From Allolobophora icterica (lineage: Eukaryota; Annelida; Clitellata; Crassiclitellata; Lumbricidae): a DNA stretch of 64,000 bases. The position numbers were made by a program, and so were the translations under genes. Positions 12,701 through 25,200 of this stretch are shown piece after piece; position 1 is the stretch's first letter; the number at the start of each line of letters is the position of its first letter. Below the pieces are notes generated by a model, which was not told the DNA's origin, ran no database searches, and saw only the letters and a program-made list of their open reading frames with translations. Where the stretch lies: assembly GCA_963556255.1 (NCBI GenBank), contig OY744609.1, forward strand, positions 8,282,517 through 8,346,516, in the 5' to 3' direction.

Positions 12701-15700
12701 TGAGCAGACCAACCATGCATGGAATGACGTTTGTGACTGAGCAGTGCAGACAAAGCCCAAAAGGCGTCCTAAAGAACAAGAAACAATATCGTCAGTAAAC
12801 ATTCAATTGTATCAAAGCGAGATTACATCACGCTACATCGTTATTTATTCCAAGTTTCATACATTTTCACTAAAGATACCAAAATGTATTCTGACATTGT
12901 TTGCAGCATAACATTAATATATATGCACAAAAAGGTGATAGAAAATGATTTCATTTGATGCTGATTTCATTTTTCTTATCTAACATATTATTATTTCAAT
13001 CAATCAATCTTCATTTATTCAGAACCTAAGATGACAAGAACGATGACTTATTTTCACATAACTTACAATTATTGTGCATTTATTAAGCACTACAATCCAA
13101 TGACCAAGCATAAACCGATGGCACAGTGAAATTGTGACGGACTTGCTCAAGGTCCCTTACACAGTAACCGTCTCAGGAAGGGCTCAAACCTGTGATCCCT
13201 GTAAATTACAAGGTGAGCAGTCTAACCAACTGGCTACCTTGTCCCAAGAATTCATTTAAGCAGAAATACAACAAAATATTTTGGTACTATATAATATTTT
13301 CACACAAGGTACTATAAACTACTTTCTTAGAAGCCACTACTACCTCTTCATTCATATACATGAGCAAGAGTGCGGCAATCTGACTCATGCCTTGACAGTA
13401 ACCGACTTCTGTGTTGTACATGGAATAGGCAGCAAGGATGTTGAATAATGCCTGCTGTCTGTAAACAAAACAAGCAAAAACATTCACCATTAGATCAAAA
13501 TGATGAACAATTTGTCAATGTAAATAAAATACAACTGTATTTGATACAATACCGCTGTATTTGGTATTGCCCTCCTTCCAAAGTTCACACGACCATACGA
13601 CAGAACATTGATGGCGCTGAACAGCTGTGCATTAAAGACTTGCTCAAGATCCTTACACAGTGACTGATTGAGCGAAGGCTCGAATGCTTACTCTTCACGT
13701 TACAGGCCGAGTGCTCTATCCATTTGGCTACCTCACCCCAAAACCATAACATGTAAAAATGTGCCTGAAAATTTAACACCATAAACCTAAACACTGCAAA
13801 ATGCAAGAGAAAATGTAGAAATGATAAAACTTACAAGCGTTAAATAGTTTAAACTTCACATTTTCATCAGTGCTCTGATCCAGAAGTCAAAGTCTAAGTC
13901 TAAATCTAAGTCAAAGTCAAAATCTAAGTCAAAGTCAAAATCTAAGTCAAAGTCTAAGTCTAAGTCAAAGTCTAAATCTAAGTCAAAGTCTAAATCTATG
14001 TCAAAGTCTAAATCTAAGTCAAAGTCTAAATCTAAGTCAAAGTTTACCTCAAAGTGTACGTCCAAGTCAAAATCAGTCTAAATCTACGTCAAAGTCTACG
14101 TCAAAGTCTAAATCTAAGTCAGTCTAAGTCAAAGTCTACGTCAAAGGGTGTACGTCACTTTAACCACAACATACAACAATTGGCAAAACCACGAGACAAA
14201 CGATGCACTGCCTGGTAGAACCACCAGGATAAAAGATGGTAATGGTAATTGTAGATTTAAGTAGCACCACCTCAAGATAGACTCATCACAGGCGCTAGAG
14301 AAGATGGCAAGCTTTCATTAGTAAAGTCTGTTTTTACTTGGCCTTTGCATGACTCCATTTCGTACCCTACATCTCAGATTCAGATTCCTGGTCTTTGTGT
14401 GTGTAATGAGCGCCTTAAATAAATAAGTAATAACTTGGTCATCAGATGTAAAACGGAAAGAAATGAGCGAAAACAATTTACACACTTTACGTCAAAGCGC
14501 TTCCGGAACATGATGTGGTTACGATAGGTTCGGTTAACGTCTAAGTCGATCTGCCTTATGTCAGGCGACCAATCTAATGCTCGCTTCTTCATCGTCTGTA
14601 ACGCAAATCGATTCACGATATCACATACAATGAAGTTCTTTACAATTGTAATCATAACTGAACATTTATAAAAGCACCACTCAACTATTTAGGGGCACAA
14701 ATACGTGTTCTTATTTTGCAAGTTCTGATATAACATCGATCCCAATCTGTTCAGCTTCAGAATATGATCTTATTGCAATGCATCCTAGTTCCAGTGGCAA
14801 AAGTAAGCGTAGGAGACGATGATGTTCAGTTTTTAGGTCTTGACCAGACAATGGACAAATTGGTTCTTTGTTGTCTTTCAGGTCTATACTCAAGACTCGC
14901 CTCTTTCAAGTTGTGTAGCCTGGTTCTCTCGCTTCCTCATCAGCTGGATTTTTATCATGCTTCTCCAACGGATTACAGTTCTTCACTACCTATTACACCT
15001 TGTGTATTATGCTAATGACACTATCGAAGTCATTAGACTTATGGTTCTGGACATGGGGCCAATATACAACAGAACTTGTCATTATTATTTATCATAATTA
15101 CACATACAGCCTATTAAGCATCACTATCTAATGACCAAGCATCAATCGATGGCACTGAGCAGTTGCAAGTTAAGGACTTGGTCAAGGTTCCTACACTTGC
15201 CTGTCTCAGGGGGTCACGAACCCATACTCTCCACATTACAAGGTGAACACTAACCAATCGGTTACCATGCTCCTCCATTAGATTTGATTTCCCATCAGAA
15301 GTCAAAGATTAGATTAGAAAAATGTTATGGTCCTGGGCGGAGGGCCGATACACAATAGAACTTGTCATCTACTTCCCAGCCAACACCAGAACCACTTGAC
15401 GATAACTGTTACATGCAGAATCCACTCATCAGGCTCAAATCCACAGTCGTTGGATTGTAGACCACATGGTCTACCGAACAGACCGACATGAATTGAAGCA
15501 CAGTTCTAACCTCGTATATGCCTGACTGTTCTGCCTTAAGACGAGGCAAATCCAGGAGCTGGCACCAGACGTGTCCTCTCATCGTCTCTGGAATACCTTT
15601 GTAAACTCGTTCTGTAACCTTAAGATAAGACAGACCAATCAACTTACAATCAACTTACAACTATCCACATGCATTCTCAAAGGCAGTATTTAAAGTGTCA

Positions 15701-18700
15701 GTTGGGCAACTATTCAATTCATCTAAACCAATGCAACCTTTTAACAAGTGTATTCTATCAAACCACCAATCCTCACTCATTATTCTAATTAGTCTTTTGT
15801 TCTGCAGTTAAGCTGAAGCGAATCTTTACAGGTACATAAATCCTCAAGCATAATTCATTAGTTGATCACACAAAGCATGTTGAATTGGTGTGGCAATACA
15901 TTGCAAGAAGTCTCTTTTTTCTTATTATAATAAATACATTATAATTATAGGGGAATCGGGGGGAAAATGCAACAAACAAATATAAAAATGAAGTGAGTTC
16001 CGAAAGAAGCTTAAAAGATATAAAGAAGATTTAGATAAAAGTCTGAAGCCTTGTAAAACTTGAGCTGGAAAAGGAACCTTTTCTCCTGGATAAAACTCGT
16101 CCCAGTGTTTTGTCATCTTGAGCCATTTCTGTGAACGTTGTGACTCTAGTTGTCTTATCTAGAAGAAATAACCACAGCTTAATGACTTAACCGAAGAAAC
16201 TTACCACAACTCAATTGCTTGATCCATAATACAAATGACCACAATTCAATCACTCAAACTAAGACAAATGACAGCAACTTAATGACTCAATCCAAGACAA
16301 ATGAGTACAACTTAATGACTCAATCTAAGACAAATGAGTACAACTTAATGACTCAGCCATCAACAGACTAAAAATGTAATTTAAATTCAAAGGTACTGCA
16401 TATGTACCTAACAAAGCACTTTAAGGTTCGGTAAAACTTTGTCCAAATTATGGTTCTTTGTACCAGTTAATTGTGAACACTCTGCTTCTGGGCACTGCTT
16501 CTATTCATCCTCTGTTTTGCATACATACACGTTTATATGGTGCCCCATCTTTACGCTTACCTTGGCTTCTGCTGCCGTCGAACGCAATCCCAAGTCCTCC
16601 TTGCTGAAAAAGAAAACAATATCACTGGAACTTTAACAGGATACAATACGTAAGTAAGTAAGTATATTCTTTATTAACCAATTGCTAATTGCACTTTGGA
16701 GTACAGACATCTAATAAACACAGTTAAAAACGTCCTAACAATAAATGTTTTCTGGATCAGACTGTCGGCTGGGGTGGATTGTGAGGTCATGGGGATAGAG
16801 GGAGCAGTGGGTGGGTCTGGTAAATCTGCATATATTTTTCAACAGCAACACAGAAATCTAATCCAATCTAACCTAATCTAATCGCACTTCTATAGCACCA
16901 TAAAATGATGCACCAGGCGTCAATCGATGTCACTGCAAAACAGATCCACCAGCTGATCAATTTCAAAAGGTCAGGTTGATAAGAGAGAACAACAGCAGGT
17001 GTGAACTCACAATCGTTGTATCACAGAACCAGTGTGCTACAGGACGGACCAGCATCATAGATATATGCAGCTGAGATAAAAAATAGAAGCAACTGGACTA
17101 CGAACTGAATGAAGCCGAAACGATCGGTAGTATGGTAGACTTCGTAATCCGGATCCTCCCATGCATCGATCACAGCACCTTCCTCACGACCCTGAATTAA
17201 GGCAGATCACGTTACCAATTAATAACTTAAATATGTAAATGCAACCTTGCTAAAACAATCTTACCTCTGTGCAATAGTTTAACCAATCCAAAAACTCAAA
17301 TACGTAATTGTGCTAAAATCCAACCCTGACTACCCGGTATATAACTAATCCAAATATAACATTGTTAAAATCCATGTGGATTTATACTAACCAACACAAA
17401 ATCCAATGTAACCATATTTAAAGCTGATCCCTGTGGAATTTAACCAACACTTACATAAATTTAACAAGGTTACATTTAAATGTAACAAGGTTACATTTAA
17501 TCTACATGCAGCATTATTAAAATCTGACCGCTATGAAATTACTGTAACCAAACCAAAAATTCAGTAAAACCATGTCAACACCCAATTCTGTGCCACTATT
17601 TCAAACCAATGCAAAAACTGCAAACTCAACCTTGTTAAAATTCGACCTCTGTAGAATTATTTTAACCACCCAAAAATTCAATGCAACTTTGCTAAAATCC
17701 GACCTCTGTGAAATTATTTAACCACCCAAAACTTCAAAGCAACCTTGTTAAAATCTGATCCATGTGGAATTACTTTAACCAAAAATTCAATGCAACCTTA
17801 TTAAAAGCCGACCTCTGTGGAATTACTTGAACAACTTAAAAAAATCCTAATCCAAAAGTGACTCACAAGTTTGTATCTGGCGATAATTTCATTTCGTTCC
17901 TTTTCTGCTTCGGCAAAAAGTCGCTTCTCTTCAGAACTCAGATCTGTGCCTGAAGAAGAAACAACCCATTATTTCAGATACTTATTAGAAAGGTGTTAAA
18001 ATAAAATCCTTTGAAAAAGAAAATTCAGGTGGATTGCTAGAGTGACAGTGTATTTCGAAGTTTGAAATTTTGAGAAGCTCTGCATTCTGCATGCCCAAAA
18101 AATGTTGGGCATGCATGCCATGAGTTTACCACCCCTGGTCTATGTTAACCATTTATTATTATTATAACTGCTACTACTGCTATAAATATTGTTTTTACTT
18201 GATGTAGAATTGATTCCAACTCAGGAATCTCATTGTTGTTATTATTATAATCCTGAAATATGCGAAAATATTGTATCTGGAGATTGGAACATTGGAACAA
18301 TTATGCAACAATTATTATTACTATTATTGTATGCTATTTCTCGCAATTATAAAATTAGGGACTAAACTTTTCAGGATTATATTATTATAATTATCACTGT
18401 GAAATATGCAACAATGATATAATAACTTCAATTAAACTAAGCTGGTTTCCTTGCATTACAATCTACTGCGATGCACCAGTGCTTCTTGCATACATTAGCA
18501 TTACTTATTACTTATGGTATCCTTGGGATACTATCAACAAGAGTATCCATCATAATCTATTGTAAGAAGCACTCATAAGTAGCACTGATAAGAAAGAGAC
18601 ATAAAACAGGTTTAGGCAGGAGATACTATGGCTCTAGTTGGCCACACCAGTTAGCCAGAGAGCCATACAGATCGGACTGATAAGTGAGGCACTCCTACTT

Positions 18701-19082
18701 ACTCATGGTCAAATTGCTGTGGCATCACAGACAGCCGAACAAAACTACAATTCATAAGAAAACAGACAGATTAAATGAATGCTCCATTATCTCCAAATAG
18801 CACATCTGACATCTTGATCGATACCTCAGTCAATATTATAATAAATGCACTACAGATATAGATACATTTATATACATATATATTTATATACAAGTATTAG
18901 TATTCATTTATACCCACCTTAATGCATATATATGTACACTAAGGCAGGTATAATAAATAGCTGCCTGCCTTAAGTGCATATTATAGCAACTATAATATGC
19001 ACTTACAGTCAGGCAGCTACTATATAATATATGTGTGTGTATGTGTGTGTGTAGGTGTGTGTGTGTACAAGAATATGCACTC

Positions 19083-19181
<99 letters not shown>

Positions 19182-19253
19182 CCAGTATACTAAATATTTA
19201 CAGCAGGTAACATATTAGCATGTATATTATTCAAAACACTTAAAGTTAAGCTG

Positions 19254-19284
<31 letters not shown>

Positions 19285-22200
19285 GTATATATATATACCA
19301 ATATATACATAAATATATATATATATATATACTATTACAAGAAGCTAACGCCCGCGCACGCACACACACACACATGCATATACCCGTTGTAATATGCACT
19401 TAACGTTGAAGCTGTTGATAGCCAGAGAGCCATGTATTTCATTTAGCAGGGATAGCGACAAAGGCCAGTTATTTCCCGCCCTGCCGCTTTATTACCTGCC
19501 ACCAACCGAGATCTAGCTTGACACTAGATCTCCAACGGCCTTGCCTGTACTGTGAACTCCCTACTGTACCAAACACACCAGCCATGTGGATTCCATTAAC
19601 CAAAATGGTTCCAACGACAGCTATTACTCAACGACAATATATTTAGGCTTTCGGCCAAGGAGTCTTTAATGAGATTCTAGTATTTATGACTCCATGGCTT
19701 GGCTCACTCAAGCAGTACAAGTGAACTGCATTAGAATATAAACTGTCGTTTTCCCGATGGTGCCAGCCCCAAGGCTGGAAAAAACAGGAGGGAGATGCTA
19801 ATCACGCCCAATCTGGCTGTAACTTGGCATTTTTTAAATCAGCATTGCTAAGAGAAACATTGTAGAGGATGGCCATTGATATTTGAGAACTTTGATGTTC
19901 TTGGGACACCCTAAATTGTTCCCAGTAAAAGTGGGTCGGATATGCTGGTGCTCAAAAAGCAACTAACCACCAAAATCTGAGAGGACCCGACAGCTACATT
20001 CACAGGGCATAAATTTTAATGGGAAAAAGTCTCTTTTTTCTCTGAGAACTACCGAGAGGAGGAGGGTGAGGAAGATGATGCACACGAGATGGAATAAGAG
20101 GAGCAAGAGGAGGTGGAGGGAAAAGAGGACCACGAAGAAGGTTGTGGAAGAGGAACAGAAAAAGAGGAAGAGAGGAGGTGGAGGAGGAGGCAGAGATGAA
20201 GGAGAAGGGAGTAGAAACCTGTGAAAGATAAACAGGAGAGAGGCAGATGAGGACAAGTTAACACAACCCTACCCAACTGTTATCAGCCATCTAAAAACCC
20301 TTCTCTGTAAACATTCCCAGCTCATTGTTAGGTTTTCATGACCCTTCCGCATTGATTCGAGAGATTAACACATTCACAAGTTTATGTTGCACTGTCACAT
20401 GATGCCTTCAAATAGATGGGGTGGGGAGATACACATGAGTGAGAAGAGGAGCAGGAGGAGGAGGAAGAGGAGACTGAACACAAGAAGCAATATGAGATGA
20501 AGAGAAGGAGGAATAGGAAACAGAGGAATAGAATGAGGAATAGGAAGAGGAGAATGAACACAAGAGGCAATATGAGGATGAAGAGGAGGAATAGGAAACA
20601 GAGGAATAGAACGAGGAATAGAATGAGGAATACACAATAGGAGGAAGAGCAGAAGGAGGTAAAAGAATAGGAGGGAAAAGAGGAATAGGTGTAGAAATAT
20701 GAGGGGAGGTGGAGGAATGGTGGAGGAATATGTGGAGAAATAGGTGGACAGAGGAACAGAAGGAAGAGTTGGAGAAATATAAGAGAGGAGAAGCTCTATG
20801 AAATCAGGAAAAGGAGGAAAAGTGGTGACGCAGAAGAATGCTGAGGAAGAAGAGGAGGAGTTAGAGGTATATTAATCATGAGACCAAGCTAAGGATTTAT
20901 GGGTGTGGCATTGAAGATAATCTGGGGCAGCTGTTGGCACTTGTCCTGGTATTATTAAGTCACCTAAAATTAAACCCATGGCTGCAGTCTACAGCCCCCA
21001 CACCCTCCTTCCACTGTCTGCAGACAGTATGTGACCCCTTTGTCAACACACACCTTCACTCTCATCCCTTCACTAAAAATTCTTAACTACAACGTTCCCA
21101 AGTCAAAAGAGTTTCTCAACTTTGCAAAGTCTCCGATGTTCTAAACTTGGGAGAATACTTAAATTCTAAGTTTCTAAGTAGACAGAACTTTAAAATTCTT
21201 ATCGCTTCAAAGTCCCTAACACTGACCTAAATTTTTAACTTTCAAACACATAAACCTTGCAGGCTTCTTCAATTCAAGGCCTTTTTCACGTTGGCGTATA
21301 AACCTTTTCTTATAACCCTTTTCTCATAACCCTCTTCTTATAACCCTCTTCTTATAACCCTTTTCATATAACCCATAACCCTTTTCACAACATAAGGGTG
21401 TTTTCCTCTGCCACACAGTGATTGATCGTTAATCTAATGATGACGGGTTTGAGCTTACTGGGGGACTCCAAGCAATGACCCTGAACGAGTCATTAATACA
21501 CACTTCTCTCTGTCTGTCAGCAGTAGTACCTGGTGACAGAGTATGTGGGAGAGTCATGCAATGCATTGGCCCCCTGTTCACGACCTTGAGATTCGTACAC
21601 TGCTGGAAATATGTAAGGAAATAGCTTTTTCATTTGTAATGAGCACCTGCGCTGTGTTTCAAAAGGACGCAACGTCACGCAAGAACTTTAAAGGAGTCAT
21701 TTAAGACCAGACTCAAGACACACTACTTCAAGCTGGCTTATACTGAGCCGTGTTGAACCTGTAAAAGTGCCCTTATAACGGCATGTGTCGTGTTACTGCG
21801 CTGCAGAAATCGTTGTATACATCATCATCAACTTTAAAATGTCAGATCCACCGACCTGACATGAATTTTACAAGGGTTGGATGACAGTATGAGTGGAGCG
21901 ATGGATACTCTTCTACCATTCAGCATTTTAAAGAGGAATTTAAATCAACAGACCATTCTGCCGGAGGCCTTGCCAATGTCAAAGGTCACCGAATATCCAT
22001 ACAATTCAACAAAACCTTTAGCAATGTTCAGAACAAACCGCTCTCAACAAGGTCACAGGAAGGCAAATATAGAGCTACATGGGAGACATATAGACATAGA
22101 CAGGGAGACAGACAGACAGACTAAGAAAGAGCACCATCATATTAAGCCTTAAATACTTCGAACTTTGTATGTGTAGCAGAGACCAAAACTGATAAAACAC

Positions 22201-25200
22201 ATTTACCGGTTCATAGATCCAGATGCCTTTAAAATCATCAGACTGCGTGTGACAACATCTAATCTAACTAATCTTAATCTTACAACTGACTTCTATAGCA
22301 CCATTTTCATAAAGTGCAAGGCATCAATAGATCACAGCTTCAACACACACACACACACACACACACAAACGCCAACTTCCCGAATGGTAAGTCAATGCAA
22401 CCCTGGCCACGAAATGCAGGGTTCAACCACCAGCGACATGTTTCTCAAACAATTTGTGTATTTGACTGTTAGCCTGAAAAGCAGTCAATAGTATGAAGTG
22501 ATAACGACTTCATTTTCTTAGTCTTGGCATATGACAGCATACGGCTAAGCTGACAGATCAGCCTACCATATGTACGATCAGTGTACTCATTTCTCAGCTG
22601 ACTAAAACCCCAAAACATCTCCTTGACCCAGTTGCCATTTCAAGCCCAAACCTTTGGGCTGACAATCCAGCACACTAATCACTAGACTATTTGCACACTT
22701 CTGTAACTGACACTTGCATTTATATAGCACCGTAACAACTAAAAGGCACAAGAAAGGATAAAAAGAAATGACATAGCCTTTTTTGCAATTAATGGTCATT
22801 TACACATCAATAAATTCCTTGAGGGGTTAAGAAATTTTTGCCTTGGTCATCTGCCTTGCATTGCACCCGGTGGTCACATGTCGATTTAAAAAACTAACAT
22901 CTGTTAAACCAGATACAAGGGCGACTGCAATCACCCCAAGACAATTTTATTATTTCAGGCATTGCTGCACATTATGCACAAGGGCTCAAGACTATAAAAC
23001 AAATAATTCCACTGTGCTATGGGAACCCTATTGTTACTTTTTCAAAGCATAGCCATAACCTGCCTTATAATATACAAATGTCGATCATAGCTTCAAACGC
23101 ACACATTGCTGCCACACACACATTTTGTCTACCAAATGCAAAAGGCACATTATTTCTAGACAATCATTTTGTCTAATACCTATAAAAGGGCACATTACAA
23201 CAGGACAGTCATTTTGTCAAAAACCTTTAAAAGGACACATTACATTACCTTTAAAACAACACACTTCAAGATGCCTGTATGCCACAAACAAAGTGCTTCA
23301 TTACTACGCAACTGAGCAACTGATGTCCACAAATGCTCCGGCTACAATAGTGTCCCTTGCTTCCAGACATCACTACTTTTGACAGTGGGTCAGAGGGCTT
23401 GGAACACGGCCAAAAACACCAATTATCGGAATGCTCTCCAAGTCAGCGCAGAGTATCAAGAAGTAAACCCCAATCAGTTCTATATCCCTGGATGATTACA
23501 GGCACTGAAACCGATAAACCCAGCAGATGAGAAAGACACAGTATATCAAATGGTTTAGATAACGTCATCCGGGTCGTGCCCTTTGCATGGAGGAACCATC
23601 TCTGTGGAAACGACTAATCATACATCCAAATCTCCTGGTGGCAAGGAGTGGAGGGTATACTGTGGTGCTGTTAAATGTAAACAGCACCTCTCAAGGGTAT
23701 CATCACAATCATAATCATCATCACAGTCACAATCCTCATAATTGTCATTCTCATCTATAACAAAGGGGAGGAGAAGCAGGAGAGGAAGCAGGAGGAGCAT
23801 TCCTTTGAGTTGTATCCTCAAGCTGCAGCCACTGGTATGAAGCTGACAACTCCTTTTTCTTAGCGTGGCTTATGATGGCGGGTGATCAGTCTTCACCCTA
23901 GCGTCCCATCTTTCCACTGACAAGTTCACCAGGGGTACATTTGGAGGTGAAATCTTGAAAACACTTTCTGCACTGGCAGGGGTTTGAGCCCACAACCTCT
24001 TGGTTCACAGTCCGGCATGCAAACCACTACACTACCAAGCAACCAGCTAATGTATGCATGTATATATGTATCAAAATACTTAATATAGCACCTTTAAGTA
24101 CCTCACAAAGCACTGCACACATGACTATCTCACTGATCTAAACAAGTGCGTTTTAAGACAGTTTGAGAATGCTTGCTGCACAGGGCCTAGTGCAACAGTG
24201 CTTAAATGCAATGGAAGATTGTTAGAAAAAGAGGGTCCAATACACGAGAAGGCATGAAGAGCTAGAGCTGAAGTGCAGAAGTGCGACACCTGCATATCTC
24301 CATGTTGATGGAGGTATGTAGAAAATAAATCTGATCTACCTTATGATCACCTTACATGCCATACAGGATTTTCTTAATGCAGTCAAATATTGGATTGCTT
24401 GGTGAAAGGCGGCTCGAGTAGGCATAATAAAAAGAAACCGACTAAGATAAAAGTACAGAATGTTCTCTGCGAGATTAGATAGCACTGCATTAGAACGCTA
24501 TTTAAATTGCTACCATTCTATCAGCTTTCCTTGACATGTAAACAAACCTGTCCCAATTTAGACAGATCCGATTGGTCTTCACAGAGGTAAAGTAATGTAC
24601 ATAGCAACGCAACCAGACATTTATGTAGCACCACGAGTTGGAAAGGTCCTTAAAGCTGCTGCATAAATGCTTAGATACATATGTATCTTATACATACATT
24701 AGGGTGCATCAGAAAAAATGTTTTTTAAAATTTAAGTTGTCTGTTATTTAATTGTGTTACATTAGTATAAAGAAGCATTGTGATAAGAAAGAAAATTAAA
24801 TCAAAAAATATTTAGAGGTCCCTACGGCCCTAAGAAGTATGACTGAATCTTAGTTAACAAATTAGGCTCTAGAAATGTTAATTATTTGTAGTGGTTGGTT
24901 TCTATTGTTTATTTTGGCAGACATGTTTAGCAATGTTATACTCCGATATTTTGGAGCATTCAAATAGATTACAAGTCATTAGAAAAGCGTTTTTTCTTAT
25001 TTTTTTCCCCGATTTCCAGAGCATAAAATGGATAAATTAGACGACAATCATAACAAGGAACATTATTCAACACTGTTGTCTCCAGTCTCGCGGCTTTCGC
25101 CGCCTGGTCTTCAAAAAACCTCTGACTCAGTATCGGGGTCCGGGTCAAAAAAATAAACCACAGATTCGTCTTAGTTTCAAGCTATTTGGATTGGGTTCAG

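Noticed and set aside
13856..14065. Asp/Leu/Phe repeat ORF on the minus strand
   Set aside because: Translation of the AAGTCA/AAGTCT array inside a USP6NL-like intron.
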